A DNA stretch of 64,000 nucleotides. Origin: an uncultured Pseudobutyrivibrio sp. (lineage in GTDB: Bacteria > Bacillota > Clostridia > Lachnospirales > Lachnospiraceae). The notes below the pieces were generated by a model. That model searched no databases. It worked only from the letters and a program-made list of their open reading frames with translations, and was not told the origin of the DNA. The stretch spans positions 20,040-84,039 of the forward strand of contig URCQ01000009.1 in the NCBI GenBank assembly GCA_900546435.1. The letters run 5' to 3'. Position numbers and translations under genes: made by a program. Below, piece by piece: positions 36,200 to 45,765 of the stretch (within the stretch, counting starts at the first letter, position 1; each line of letters begins with the position of its first letter).

Positions 36200-37228
36200 A
36201 TGGCAAATAACAATAAGAAAAAGAAGAAAAAGCGTATGTCATATAAGAAGCGCATTGCAATTATCGTGATTGCTCTTCTGGTAGCGATTTTGGCTCTTGT
36301 TGCATACATATTGTTTGGCAATAGCGGGAAAGACGAAAAGACAGATGACATTTTAGAGGGATACACAACAATTGCCTTCTTTGGCGTGGACAATCGTTCG
36401 AATGGTAATTTTGACAGCGGAAACAGTGATACGGTGATGCTTTGCAACATCAACAACTACACGAAGCAGGTAGAGATCGTGTCAATCTATCGAGATACCT
36501 TGATGGATGTTGATGGCGAAGGAACGTTCCGTAAATGTAATTATGCGTTTAATCATGGCGGAATGGACAATGCCATTGCTATGTTGAATCGCAATTTGGA
36601 TCTGCAAATCAAAGATTATGTCGCAGTAGATTTTATGGCACTTGTAAATGCAGTGGATGCGGTAGACGGTATTGATCTTGAATTGTCGGATGCAGAAGTT
36701 GAGGCAATGAATGGTGGCTATATCGGAGAAGTAGGTGCTATTGTTGGTAAGGAGGCCAATCCGGTATCTGCGGGCATGCAGCATCTCGATGGTGTACAGG
36801 CAACTGCTTATTGCAGAATTCGTTCTACGGTAGGGGATGATTTTAAGAGAACGGAAAGACAACGTACCGTCTTGACTCAGATTATTGCAAAGGCAAAGAG
36901 CGCAAATCCGGCACAGCTGGCATCTTTGATCGGCGGCGTATTTCCGGATGTAGATACCAGCCTTGAGATGGATCAGCTGATTTATCTGGCAAAGAACATG
37001 ATGGATTATAATCTTGGTGAAACAAAGGGATTTCCATTTTCTAAGTCGACCGATCGCTTTGGGGATGGCATAGGATCCGCTGTAATTCCATGTAGCTTAG
37101 AGACCAATGTGGTACAGCTTCATCAGGAGCTATATGAAGATACAGAATACGAAGCATCGGATGAAGTAAAGAACATTTCTGATGACCTGATTCGTTTTAC
37201 AGGTTATGGCGCGAATGACGGAGATTGA
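36200..37228 (+). CDS. LytR-CpsA-Psr (LCP) family cell-wall enzyme (342 aa)
   Basis: GGAAGGGAG precedes ATG 36200. A very basic cytoplasmic start (NNNKKKKKKRMSYKKR), one membrane helix (about 19-38), then an extracellular LCP domain: IAFFGVDNRS, SDTVMLCNINN, IVSIYRDTLMD, and CRIRSTVGDDFKRTERQR with the conserved arginines. LCP enzymes transfer polymers such as teichoic acids or capsule from lipid carriers to peptidoglycan. The domain appears complete, and the gene is monocistronic. Confidence 0.93.
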   Translation: MANNNKKKKKKRMSYKKRIAIIVIALLVAILALVAYILFGNSGKDEKTDDILEGYTTIAFFGVDNRSNGNFDSGNSDTVMLCNINNYTKQVEIVSIYRDTLMDVDGEGTFRKCNYAFNHGGMDNAIAMLNRNLDLQIKDYVAVDFMALVNAVDAVDGIDLELSDAEVEAMNGGYIGEVGAIVGKEANPVSAGMQHLDGVQATAYCRIRSTVGDDFKRTERQRTVLTQIIAKAKSANPAQLASLIGGVFPDVDTSLEMDQLIYLAKNMMDYNLGETKGFPFSKSTDRFGDGIGSAVIPCSLETNVVQLHQELYEDTEYEASDEVKNISDDLIRFTGYGANDGD

Positions 37229-37292
37229 TTTGGTTTTTCGTTGAAATGCGAAATGGAATGTGATAGAATAAGGCGAATTTCATAGAGAAATA

Positions 37293-37480
37293 ATTGGTGC
37301 CCTTCCAGGATGAGATAGGCTTGAGAAAGGGTTAAAAGGGAAACAGGTGAAATTCCTGTACGATCTCGTCACTGTGATTAGGGAGTGCGTTTCTTTTGTT
37401 TTACGCCACTGATGCAAAGGCATTGGGAAGGTGAGAAACGCGTGATGATCTTTCAGCCAGGAAACCTGCCAGTTGTTTGG
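37293..37480 (+). promoter_or_regulatory. Cobalamin riboswitch
   Basis: The hallmark blocks occur in order: GGTGCCCTT, AAAAGGGAAACAGGTGAAAT with CCTGT, CGCCACTG, GGGAAGG, and the B12 box AGCCAGGAAACCTGCC (37455-37470). It precedes the corrinoid uptake and synthesis operon and should shut it down when cobalamin is plentiful. Confidence 0.95.
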
Positions 37481-37582
37481 TACAGGAATCATTCCAGATC
37501 ACGAGGCATTGGTCGTACTGTTTTTCGTAGTGCAAAACTGCATTTTTTGGTGTGCAGATTTTGGCTTGCATTAGGATTTGAT

Positions 37583-37623
37583 TACTCTGTTCCTTTTTAT
37601 ATGGGGCAGAGTATTTCTTTTTA
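37583..37623 (+). terminator. Terminator platform of the cobalamin riboswitch
   Basis: TACTCTGTTCC (37583-37593) pairs with GGGGCAGAGTA (37603-37613) with two G-T pairs and is followed by TTTCTTTTT. It lies between the aptamer and the first gene, which suggests control by premature termination. Confidence 0.75.
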
Positions 37624-37693
37624 TACAGTCTTTTCGTGGGGATATGACCTGTCAAAATCCTGTGAAAAGTAATGAAATAATAGGAGGAATCAG

Positions 37694-39274
37694 ATGAAAA
37701 AGAAAGTAATTTCACTTATGATGGTATGCATGTTAGCCGTTGGCCTTGCAACCGGTTGTGGCAGCAAAGATGCAGCACAGACAAGTAATACCGTTAGCGA
37801 TCAGGAAGCAGCAGATAAGGTGGCAGAGCTGATTGATGCCATTTATGTGCAGGAAAGAACTGATAAGACAGACGAGCAGTGTGCTGCTGCAAAGAAAGCA
37901 TGGGATGCTTTGACAGATGCGCAAAAGGAACTTGTCAGTGGAGAGAACGCAGACCCGGATTATTTTGGAAGAGATACAGGGGATGCCTCTAAGGATGATC
38001 CTTTGAACCAGGATGACATCGGACCAAATGAGATTCTCGTTGTCAGTTTTGGTACATCCTTTAACGATAGCCGTGTCGCAGACATCGGTGGTGTAGAAAA
38101 GGCAATCGCAGAAGCAAATTCAGGCTGGTCTGTAAGACGTGCCTTCACAGCACAGATTATCATCAACCATATTCAGGCAAGGGATGATGAAAAGATTGAT
38201 AATGTAGAGCAGGCATTGGAACGTGCCGTAGACAATGGCGTGAAAAATCTTGTCATTCAGCCAACACATTTAATGCATGGTGCAGAATATGATGAACTGA
38301 TGGAAACAGTCAAAGACTATATGGATAAGTTTGATTCTGTTTCTGTTGCAGAACCACTTCTTGGAGAAGTAGGAGATGATGCAAAAGTAATCAATGCAGA
38401 TAAAAAGGCAGTTGCAGAAGCAATCACAGCACAAGCTGTAAAAGAAGCAAAATACGACTCTTTGGATGCTGCAAAAGAAGATAGCACTGCATTTGTATTT
38501 ATGGGACATGGTACTTCTCATACAGCGAAAGTAAGCTATTCGCAGATGGCAACACAGATGGAAGAATTAGGTTACGATAATGTGTTTATCGGAACCGTAG
38601 AGGGCGAGCCGGAAGAGACCGCTTGTGAAAATGTCATTGAGACTGTTAAAGAAGCAGGCTATAAGAACGTAATTTTACGTCCACTGATGGTGGTTGCCGG
38701 AGATCATGCAAACAATGATATGGCAGGGGATGATGAAGATTCTTGGAAGAGCCAGTTTGAAGCTTCTAAAGCATTTGATTCTGTAGAATGTCAGATTTCA
38801 GGACTTGGTGAAATCGAAGCAATTCAAAAGCTTTATGTACAGCATACAAAGGATGCTATTGCATCTACTGGCCTTATTGTAGACCTTGCAGCAAACGCAG
38901 AAGGTACAACAAAACTTGCAGATGGTACTTATCAGGCAAAGTTTACAACAGACAGCAGTATGTTTCATGTCAATGAGGCAAACAATGATCTGGGCGAGTT
39001 GACTGTAAAAGACGGTAAGATGACCATTCATATTTCTCTTACCTCAAAGAAAATTGTAAACCTTTATGAAGGACTTGCAGCGGATGCGCAAAAAGATACA
39101 AAGAATGTATTACAGCCAACGGTGGATACCGTGACATATAGTGATGGAACAACGGAAGAAGTCAATGGATTTGATGTGCCGGTTCCATATCTGGATAAGG
39201 AATTTGACCTTGCACTTTTGGGAACAAAAGGCACATGGTATGATCACAAGGTCATGGTATCTAGTCCACAGTAG
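37694..39274 (+). CDS. cbiK: Lipoprotein sirohydrochlorin cobaltochelatase, CbiK type, with extra C-terminal domain (526 aa)
   Basis: GGAGGA precedes the ATG. A lipoprotein signal (lipobox ATGC, Cys22) predicts attachment outside the membrane. After a helical spacer, residues about 112-390 match anaerobic cobaltochelatase CbiK: ILVVSFGTSFNDSR, the histidine motif QPTHLMHGAEYD, FMGHGTSH and VVAGDHANNDMAGD. CbiK inserts cobalt into sirohydrochlorin. The last 120 residues form an added beta-rich domain (LADGTYQAKF, VKDGKMTI) that resembles the small lipoprotein encoded next. The extracellular site is unusual for a biosynthetic step and may instead serve tetrapyrrole salvage. Confidence 0.9.
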   Translation: MKKKVISLMMVCMLAVGLATGCGSKDAAQTSNTVSDQEAADKVAELIDAIYVQERTDKTDEQCAAAKKAWDALTDAQKELVSGENADPDYFGRDTGDASKDDPLNQDDIGPNEILVVSFGTSFNDSRVADIGGVEKAIAEANSGWSVRRAFTAQIIINHIQARDDEKIDNVEQALERAVDNGVKNLVIQPTHLMHGAEYDELMETVKDYMDKFDSVSVAEPLLGEVGDDAKVINADKKAVAEAITAQAVKEAKYDSLDAAKEDSTAFVFMGHGTSHTAKVSYSQMATQMEELGYDNVFIGTVEGEPEETACENVIETVKEAGYKNVILRPLMVVAGDHANNDMAGDDEDSWKSQFEASKAFDSVECQISGLGEIEAIQKLYVQHTKDAIASTGLIVDLAANAEGTTKLADGTYQAKFTTDSSMFHVNEANNDLGELTVKDGKMTIHISLTSKKIVNLYEGLAADAQKDTKNVLQPTVDTVTYSDGTTEEVNGFDVPVPYLDKEFDLALLGTKGTWYDHKVMVSSPQ

Positions 39275-39297
39275 TAAAAAAAGGATATAGAGGAATC

Positions 39298-39723
39298 ATG
39301 AAAATACAAGAAAAACGAAATCATTGGAAACGATATGGCACAACGGTTTTGTGTCTGCTGGTGATGCTTATTTCATTCGTGGGATGTACAGCAAAAAAAG
39401 CAGATACGTTAGCAGACGGAACCTATCTTGTGGATGTTCGCCTGGAAGGTGGAAGCGGTAGAGCAACAGTAGCTTCACCGACAGAAATTACGGTCAAGAA
39501 CGGAGAAATGACAGCAACCATTATCTGGAGCAGCAGTCATTATGATTACATGCTTGTGGATGGTGAAAAATATGAAAATGAAGCAGAAGAAGGCATGGGT
39601 TCTACGTTTACCATACCGGTAAAAAATATCGAAGAACCACTAGATGTTGTAGGTGATACAACAGCCATGAGTACACCTCATGAAATCGATTATACATTGT
39701 ATTTTACATTGGAAGACAAATAA
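39298..39723 (+). CDS. Small lipoprotein of the corrinoid uptake operon (141 aa)
   Basis: A lipoprotein signal (FVGC) is followed by about 110 residues of predicted beta-sandwich: LADGTYLVDVRLEGGSGRAT, ITVKNGEMTATIIWSSSHYD, YMLVDGEKYENE, FTIPVKN and a final DTTAMSTPHEIDYTLYF. The start and strand pattern match the C-terminal domain of the preceding chelatase. Proteins of this kind often sit beside metal or tetrapyrrole ABC transporters. A surface ligand-binding role is inferred. The family name is unknown to me. Confidence 0.75.
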   Translation: MKIQEKRNHWKRYGTTVLCLLVMLISFVGCTAKKADTLADGTYLVDVRLEGGSGRATVASPTEITVKNGEMTATIIWSSSHYDYMLVDGEKYENEAEEGMGSTFTIPVKNIEEPLDVVGDTTAMSTPHEIDYTLYFTLEDK

Positions 39724-39746
39724 AAGAATAGGAACCAAAAAGCAAG

Positions 39747-40895
39747 ATGAGAAATTGGAAAAAAAGAGGCATGAGCCTGTTACTTGCTGTGGTTATGATG
39801 CTGACTCTGGGCGCATGTGGCGTGCAGAGTCAGTCTGATACTACGGATCAGATTTCATTTGCATCCTTACAAAAAACAGGAGAGCTGACGCTTTCATATG
39901 CCACACAGTTTCAAGTGGAGTATTACGATCCTTACACGTTAATTACGATTGAACAAGAGGGACGCTATCTGCTTGTGCCGGAGAAGGAAGAAGAACCGAA
40001 AAATTTACCGGAAGATGTTGTTATTTTAAAACAGCCGCTGGATAAGACGTATCTTGTATCAACGTCAGTTATGGATTTTATCCGTCAATTGGATGTGATG
40101 TCATATATTTGTTTATCGGGAAGCAAAGAAAAAGACTGGTATATCAAAGAAGCGCAGGAAGCGATGAAGCAGGGCGATATGCTTTATGCTGGAAAATATA
40201 GTGCTCCGGATTATGAATGCATTTTGCAGGCAGGCTGTAATCTGGCCATTGAAAATACGATGATCTATCATACACCGGAGGTAAAAGAAAAACTTGAAGA
40301 ACTGGGGATACCGGTGTTGGTAGAAAAATCCAGCTATGAATCGCATCCGCTTGGACGATTGGAATGGATCAAGTTATATGGCGTATTATATGATGCACAA
40401 GATGCGGCAGAGTCCTATTTTAAAAGTGAAGAGGAAAAGATAATCCCATTATTAGAACAGGAAAATACCGGAAAGAAAGTAGCATTTTTCTCTGTGAATT
40501 CTGCCGGTGCGATCAATGTCAGAAAGCCAAATGACTATATTGCACAGATGATTGGCATGGCAGGTGGAAATTATGCACTAAATGATGTGATTCCAGAGGA
40601 AGAAAACGCTCTTTCTACCATGAACATGCAGATGGAAGACTTTTACAATGCGGCAAGGGATGCAGACGTTTTGATTTACAACAGTGCAATCGAGGGAGAG
40701 ATTACAAGCATCGATGACCTTTTAAGGAAAAATGGATTATTTTCCGACTTTTCTGCGGTTAAACAGAAAAAGGTGTACTGTACGTCAAAAAACTTTTTCC
40801 AGGAATCGACCGGAATGGCAGAATTTGTAGAAGATATCCATGCGGTATTGATTGGTGAGGAAAATCATCTGACCTATTTAAAGAAACTCAATTGA
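39747..40895 (+). CDS. ABC transporter substrate-binding lipoprotein, BtuF/FepB type (382 aa)
   Basis: The ATG follows CAAAAAGCAAG, a weak ribosome site. The lipobox LGAC sits near residue 24. Two lobes joined by a long helix, typical of the PF01497 clan, are suggested by DYECILQAGCNLAIENTMIY, LEELGIPVLVEKSS and AAESYFKSEEEKIIP. The position between the riboswitch and a BtuC/BtuD-type pair points to corrinoid or cobalt-tetrapyrrole uptake. Ends at the start of the permease gene. Confidence 0.88.
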   Translation: MRNWKKRGMSLLLAVVMMLTLGACGVQSQSDTTDQISFASLQKTGELTLSYATQFQVEYYDPYTLITIEQEGRYLLVPEKEEEPKNLPEDVVILKQPLDKTYLVSTSVMDFIRQLDVMSYICLSGSKEKDWYIKEAQEAMKQGDMLYAGKYSAPDYECILQAGCNLAIENTMIYHTPEVKEKLEELGIPVLVEKSSYESHPLGRLEWIKLYGVLYDAQDAAESYFKSEEEKIIPLLEQENTGKKVAFFSVNSAGAINVRKPNDYIAQMIGMAGGNYALNDVIPEEENALSTMNMQMEDFYNAARDADVLIYNSAIEGEITSIDDLLRKNGLFSDFSAVKQKKVYCTSKNFFQESTGMAEFVEDIHAVLIGEENHLTYLKKLN

Positions 40896-40906
40896 TGGGA
40901 GAGAAC

Positions 40907-41908
40907 ATGAAACGATTTTTTGTAACAATGATGGGACTGGTGGCATTACTCGTGTTACTGGTGGCATGGAATATTGGTTCTGGAAGCGTGAGCGTTACAG
41001 CAGCACAGATGTGTGAGGTTCTGTTTCGCAAAACAACAGAAGGTACCTTTTATCATATTGTATGGGATATTCGTATGCCACGTATGCTGGCGGCACTCTT
41101 TTTAGGTGGAGCGCTGGCGGTATCCGGATTCTTGTTACAGACTTTTTTTCAAAATCCCATTGCAGGACCTTATGTATTGGGTATTTCATCAGGCGCAAAA
41201 ATGGTGGTAGCTGTCGTTATGATTGTCTGCCTGGGAAAAGGAATACAACTGTCGTCATTTGCGATGGTACTGGCTGCGTTTTTCGGTTCACTTTTAGCAA
41301 TGGGCTTTGTGCTGCTTTTGTCCATGCGTGTACATAAAATGTCGCTGCTTGTTGTGTGTGGCATTATGATTGGTTATATCTGTTCTGCAATTACGGATTT
41401 TCTTGTGACATTTGCATCAGATTCCAATATTGTGAATTTACATAACTGGTCTATGGGCAGTTTTTCTGGAACAGATTGGGCGGATGTGCTGCTTTTTACG
41501 GTGATTATATGTATAACGGTTGCAGCAGTATTTTGGCTGGCAAAACCAATCGGCGCCTATCAGATGGGAGAAGCGTATGCTAGAAACATGGGGGTAAATA
41601 TCCGCCTGCTTCGTGTTCTTTTAATTTTACTCTCCAGCCTGCTCTCCGGATGTGTAACCGCGTTTGCCGGTCCGATTTCCTTTGTGGGAATTGCTGTGCC
41701 GCATTTAATCAAGCAGGCAATGAAAACGGCGAAACCACTTTATTTGATTCCAGGCTGTTTTTTGGGTGGTGCTGTGGTAACACTTTTTTGTGATGGCATT
41801 GCCAGAAGTCTTTTTGCACCGACGGAAATCAGCATCAGCTCAGTGACGGCAGTATTTTTAGTTCCTGTGGTTATTGTGATGATGGTAAAAAGACAGGATG
41901 CCAGATAA
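40907..41908 (+). CDS. FecCD/BtuC-type ABC transporter permease (333 aa)
   Basis: ATG 40907 follows GGGAGAG; ATG 40895 is an alternative. Ten helices are expected; the conserved opening WDIRMPRMLAALFLGGALAV, QTFFQNPIAGPYVLGISSGA and the C-terminal GPISFVGIAVPHLIKQAM identify the BtuC/FecCD family, which imports cobalamin or iron chelates. Riboswitch control makes corrinoid the likely substrate. Confidence 0.94.
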   Translation: MKRFFVTMMGLVALLVLLVAWNIGSGSVSVTAAQMCEVLFRKTTEGTFYHIVWDIRMPRMLAALFLGGALAVSGFLLQTFFQNPIAGPYVLGISSGAKMVVAVVMIVCLGKGIQLSSFAMVLAAFFGSLLAMGFVLLLSMRVHKMSLLVVCGIMIGYICSAITDFLVTFASDSNIVNLHNWSMGSFSGTDWADVLLFTVIICITVAAVFWLAKPIGAYQMGEAYARNMGVNIRLLRVLLILLSSLLSGCVTAFAGPISFVGIAVPHLIKQAMKTAKPLYLIPGCFLGGAVVTLFCDGIARSLFAPTEISISSVTAVFLVPVVIVMMVKRQDAR

Positions 41909-41928
41909 ACAGATGGGAGGGACAGAGG

Positions 41929-43044
41929 ATGTCAGAACAAAAAGAACAAAAAAAGATCGCTGTCGCTGACCTGATTGTTGGCTACGAAGGAAAAAGTGTA
42001 TTAGCAAATATTAATTTTTGTGTGCATCCGGGAGAGATTCTGACACTGATTGGTCCGAATGGCTCAGGAAAGTCAACCCTTCTTAAAAGTATAACAAGAC
42101 AGCTGCAAACCATTGCAGGAAATGTCTGGGTGGATGGGGAAGCGGTAGAAAGGATCACGGATACCGCACTCGCAAAAAAGATGTCCATGGTTATGACAGA
42201 ACGGATTGCACCGGAACTTATGACGTGTCGGGAAGTGGTAGAGACAGGGCGTTATCCTTATACCGGCCGATTTGGTATTTTAGGGGAGGAAGACAAGAAA
42301 AAAGTACAAGATGCACTGTGCCGTCTCCATGCGCTTGATGTGGCAGATAAGCTTTTTACAAAGGTGAGCGATGGGCAACGACAGCGGGTGATGTTAGCCC
42401 GTGCACTGTGTCAGGAACCGGACATTTTAATACTAGATGAACCGACATCATATCTGGATATGCATTACAAGCTGGAAATTTTACAGTCGGTAAGAGACAT
42501 GGCACGCAAGGAAAATCTGGCGGTTGTCATGTCGCTGCATGAACTCGATTTAGCGCAAAAGGTATCCGACGTTGTTGCATGTGTCGATGGAGACAGTATT
42601 TGTGCGATGGGAAAACCGGAAGAAATTTTCTGTGGGGATACGATAGCCACTTTATATGATGTGAAACCTGAAAATTTTGATGTTGTTTCCGGCAATATGT
42701 TTTTGCAGGGAGCGGAGGGAACACCACAGGTGTTTGTCATTGGTGGCGGCGGAAGTGGTGTGGCAATGTATTATGCCCTACAGCGTGAGCAAATTGCGTT
42801 TTCTGCCGGTATTTTGCAGGAAAATGATATGGAATATGCGGCGGAAGTGGTGTGGCAATGTATTATGCCCTACAGCGTGAGCAAATTGCGTTTTCTGCCG
42901 GTATTTTGCAGGAAAATGATATGGAATATGCGGCGGCAAGGGCACTGGCAACAGATGTTGTGGCAACACCAGCTTTTTTCCCGATTACCATGGCACAAAT
43001 CACAGAAGCACGAAAAAGGATTGATGCATGCACCTGGTGCATGA
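41929..43044 (+). CDS. BtuD-type ABC transporter ATPase with frameshifted C-terminal domain (371 aa as sequenced)
   Basis: GGGAGGGACAGAGG precedes the ATG. The ATPase domain (residues 1-255) is intact: GPNGSGKST, signature [21 protein letters not shown] and SLHELDL. The signature has D in place of the usual second G. After about residue 265 an extra domain starts ([20 protein letters not shown]). A 92-bp tandem duplication (42746-42929) then throws the frame out, so the last 70 or so residues are nonsense. With a single copy the protein would be 377 residues and end at 43154, with a tail [20 protein letters not shown]. The transport function probably survives. Confidence 0.88.
   Translation: MSEQKEQKKIAVADLIVGYEGKSVLANINFCVHPGEILTLIGPNGSGKSTLLKSITRQLQTIAGNVWVDGEAVERITDTALAKKMSMVMTERIAPELMTCREVVETGRYPYTGRFGILGEEDKKKVQDALCRLHALDVADKLFTKVSDGQRQRVMLARALCQEPDILILDEPTSYLDMHYKLEILQSVRDMARKENLAVVMSLHELDLAQKVSDVVACVDGDSICAMGKPEEIFCGDTIATLYDVKPENFDVVSGNMFLQGAEGTPQVFVIGGGGSGVAMYYALQREQIAFSAGILQENDMEYAAEVVWQCIMPYSVSKLRFLPVFCRKMIWNMRRQGHWQQMLWQHQLFSRLPWHKSQKHEKGLMHAPGA
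42746..42929 (+). repeat. 92-bp perfect tandem duplication inside the BtuD-type gene
   Basis: 42746-42837 and 42838-42929 are the same 92 bases. The heptamer GCGGCGG begins each copy, and GCGGCGG also follows the second, which fits slippage or recombination between short repeats. 92 is not a multiple of three. Confidence 0.97.
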
Positions 43045-43141
43045 CGACACTGACGGAGTTTGGCCCTGGAAATCAGGCAAATCGAGAACTTATTTCATAT
43101 GCAAAAGAACAGGGAAAATTCTGGGAAAGGAAAGAAATGCC

Positions 43142-44650
43142 ATGGCAAAAGTAATTATGGTGCAGGGAACGATGTCCAATGCGGGAAAGAGTCTTTTGGT
43201 AGCGGGACTGTGCCGCGTGTTTGCACAGGACGGCTATCGGGTAGCGCCTTTTAAATCGCAAAATATGGCACTCAATTCTTTCATTACAAAAGATGGACTG
43301 GAGATGGGGCGTGCACAGGTGATGCAGGCGGAAGCGGCAGGGATAGAACCGGATGTAGATATGAATCCCATATTGTTAAAACCAACGAACGACCATGGTT
43401 CACAGATTATTGTGGGAGGCCATGTGATTGGAAATATGGAAGCCAGGGACTATTTTTCATATAAAAAACAATTACTTCCTGATATTGCTGCAGCGTTTCA
43501 ACGTTTGGAGAAAAAGGCGGATATCATTGTGATTGAAGGAGCAGGAAGCCCGGCGGAAATCAATCTCAAAGAAAATGACATTGTGAATATGGGGCTGGCA
43601 GAATTAATTGATGCACCGGTTCTTTTGGTGGGAGATATCGATCGCGGTGGTGTGTTTGCCCAGTTGCTTGGTACCATCATGCTTTTGGAAGAAAAGGAAA
43701 AAAAGCGCATAAAAGGTCTGGTTATCAATAAATTCCGTGGGGATGCGACGATTCTGGATCCGGGTATTGTGATGTTAGAAGAGAAAGCAGACGTGCCGGT
43801 TGTTGGTGTCGTTCCTTATATGCAGCTTACCATTGATGATGAGGATAGCCTGAGTACACGTCTGGAGGAAAAGCAAAAGACGCTTATTAATATAGGGGTG
43901 ATACGTCTGCCGAGACTTTCTAATTTTACAGATTTTAACGTGTTTGATCAGATTGCGGGTGTGAGTGTCCATTACATTCAAAAACCGGATAAAATCGAGG
44001 CGATGGATATGATTATTTTACCGGGAACAAAAAATACGATAGCAGATCTGGTCTGGATGCGGGAGAGTGGCATGGAAAGTGCCGTTAAAAAGTTTGCGGA
44101 GCACGGTCCGGTGTTTGGTATTTGTGGTGGTTATCAGATGCTTGGTATGTCTATCCGTGATCCTTATGGAGTGGAAGAAGCAGGAGAAATCCGGGGATTG
44201 GAAATGCTGCCGATGGAAACTGAATTGACAACACAAAAGCGGCGTAGCCGGGTGCAGGGAACGATAACACTGACCGAAGGCGTGCTGGCATCTCTTGGTA
44301 CACAAAAGATTATGGGGTATGAGATTCATATGGGCAGAACCTGCGCAGTGCAGCGCGTAAACGCACTTTGTCAGTTTAGTGATATGGGCGAAGAAAAAGC
44401 AGTTACGCAGGATGGAGGCCAGCAGAAGAATGTGTATGGTACCTATGTACATGGCATTTTTGATGAGGGGACATTGGCATATGATTTATGTCAGTGTTTA
44501 GCAAAAAGAAAAGGCGTGTGTCTTGAGAATTTGGATGAAAAGGATTACCAGAGCTTTAAGGAAAAACAGTATGATTTGCTGGCAGATGGTATCCGTAAGC
44601 ATATGGATATGAAGCGCATTTATGAGATGTTACAGGAAGCAGCAATCTAA
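43142..44650 (+). CDS. cobQ: Cobyric acid synthase (502 aa)
   Basis: ATG 43142 follows GGAAAGGAAAG and begins the P-loop-like motif [20 protein letters not shown]. The product is the glutamine-dependent amidase that converts adenosylcobyrinate a,c-diamide to cobyrate. The C-terminal amidotransferase domain has the nucleophile motif [11 protein letters not shown] and the histidine of [11 protein letters not shown]. The start overlaps the original reading frame of the ATPase upstream, implying coupled translation before the duplication arose. Confidence 0.96.
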   Translation: MAKVIMVQGTMSNAGKSLLVAGLCRVFAQDGYRVAPFKSQNMALNSFITKDGLEMGRAQVMQAEAAGIEPDVDMNPILLKPTNDHGSQIIVGGHVIGNMEARDYFSYKKQLLPDIAAAFQRLEKKADIIVIEGAGSPAEINLKENDIVNMGLAELIDAPVLLVGDIDRGGVFAQLLGTIMLLEEKEKKRIKGLVINKFRGDATILDPGIVMLEEKADVPVVGVVPYMQLTIDDEDSLSTRLEEKQKTLINIGVIRLPRLSNFTDFNVFDQIAGVSVHYIQKPDKIEAMDMIILPGTKNTIADLVWMRESGMESAVKKFAEHGPVFGICGGYQMLGMSIRDPYGVEEAGEIRGLEMLPMETELTTQKRRSRVQGTITLTEGVLASLGTQKIMGYEIHMGRTCAVQRVNALCQFSDMGEEKAVTQDGGQQKNVYGTYVHGIFDEGTLAYDLCQCLAKRKGVCLENLDEKDYQSFKEKQYDLLADGIRKHMDMKRIYEMLQEAAI

Positions 44651-44655
44651 AAGAA

Positions 44656-45765
44656 ATGGAAAAAAAGATGGGACAGCAGGAAGAACGGATTACAATTGAA
44701 CAGATCTTAGAACAAAAGCGGCAGGTAAAAGGCTATGATGCGTCGGTTTATACGGTAATTTGTAAGCATTGGGACCGTGTTGCAAAACCACTTGATGGAA
44801 TGGGGACATTTGAGCCGATGCTGGCGCAGATAGGCGCCATACAAAGAAAAGAAAATCCGCAGGTTTCCAATGGCAAACTATGCGTTTTTTGCAGTGATAA
44901 TGGCATTGTGGAAGAGGGAATCAGTCAATCGCCACAGGAAGTGACAGCAATTTGTGCAAAAAATATTGCGGCAGGAAGTACAGCTGTTGGCAGAATGGCA
45001 CATCTAACAGGATGTGCGATACAGGTGCTGGATCTGGGAATCAATACAAATGAGGTATTGCCAGGCGTAATTGATAAAAAAGTTGCAATGGGAACAAAAA
45101 ATTTCTTTCGGGAAGATGCCATGACTCTACAGCAGATGAAACAGGCAATGCAATGCGGCATGGATGCAGTGTATGCGTGCAAGCAGGAACAGCTGGATTT
45201 TGTCTGTATTGGAGAGATGGGAATTGGAAATACGACGACAAGCAGCGCAATCGCTTGTGCTATGCTGCATCTAGATCCTTTACAGGCAGTCGGGCGTGGA
45301 GCAGGGCTTAGTGATGCGGGTCTTTTGAAAAAGGAGCAGGTGATTCGACAAACCATAGAAAAGAAGGATTTGGGACATGCCAGTGCAGAAGAAGTAATGT
45401 GTGCTGTTGGTGGTTTTGATATTGCCGGTATGGCAGGGGCATGTATGGCTGCGGCATTGTATGAGATACCACTGATTCTGGATGGCATGATCAGTATGGT
45501 GGCAGCACTGGTAGCAGAAACACTTTTGCCGGGAACAAAAGCATATCTGATTGCATCTCACAGCAGTAAAGAACCCGCGACATGTGCACTGGTGCAGGCA
45601 CTTTCTTTACAACCGGTAATTGATGCGCAGATGGCACTCGGGGAAGGAACGGGAGCTATGATGCTTCTTCCTATGCTTCTTATGGCAAAAGCAGTTTATG
45701 AAGAGACAAATTCTTTTGCAACAGCAGGGGTAGAGACGTATCAAAGATATGAGGAAACGAAATGA
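44656..45765 (+). CDS. cobT: Nicotinate-nucleotide-dimethylbenzimidazole phosphoribosyltransferase (369 aa)
   Basis: The enzyme makes the alpha-ribazole phosphate of the lower ligand. Conserved motifs: PQVSNGKLCVFCSDNGIVEEGIS-type region (CVFCSDNGIVEEG), GEMGIGNTTTSSAI, VGRGAGLSDAGL and the catalytic end ALGEGTGAMMLLPML. ATG 44656 has no strong ribosome site; ATG 44668 is possible. It ends overlapping cobU by 4 bp. Confidence 0.95.
   Translation: MEKKMGQQEERITIEQILEQKRQVKGYDASVYTVICKHWDRVAKPLDGMGTFEPMLAQIGAIQRKENPQVSNGKLCVFCSDNGIVEEGISQSPQEVTAICAKNIAAGSTAVGRMAHLTGCAIQVLDLGINTNEVLPGVIDKKVAMGTKNFFREDAMTLQQMKQAMQCGMDAVYACKQEQLDFVCIGEMGIGNTTTSSAIACAMLHLDPLQAVGRGAGLSDAGLLKKEQVIRQTIEKKDLGHASAEEVMCAVGGFDIAGMAGACMAAALYEIPLILDGMISMVAALVAETLLPGTKAYLIASHSSKEPATCALVQALSLQPVIDAQMALGEGTGAMMLLPMLLMAKAVYEETNSFATAGVETYQRYEETK

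Noticed and set aside
42852..43154. Separate 100-codon gene between the ATPase and cobQ
   Set aside because: It is the displaced C-terminal domain of the ATPase, put out of frame by the 92-bp duplication, and has no start signals of its own.
44925..45488. 187-codon minus-strand open frame inside cobT
   Set aside because: It lies wholly antisense to a conserved gene, is Ser/Cys/Ile-rich without domain motifs, and has no ribosome site.
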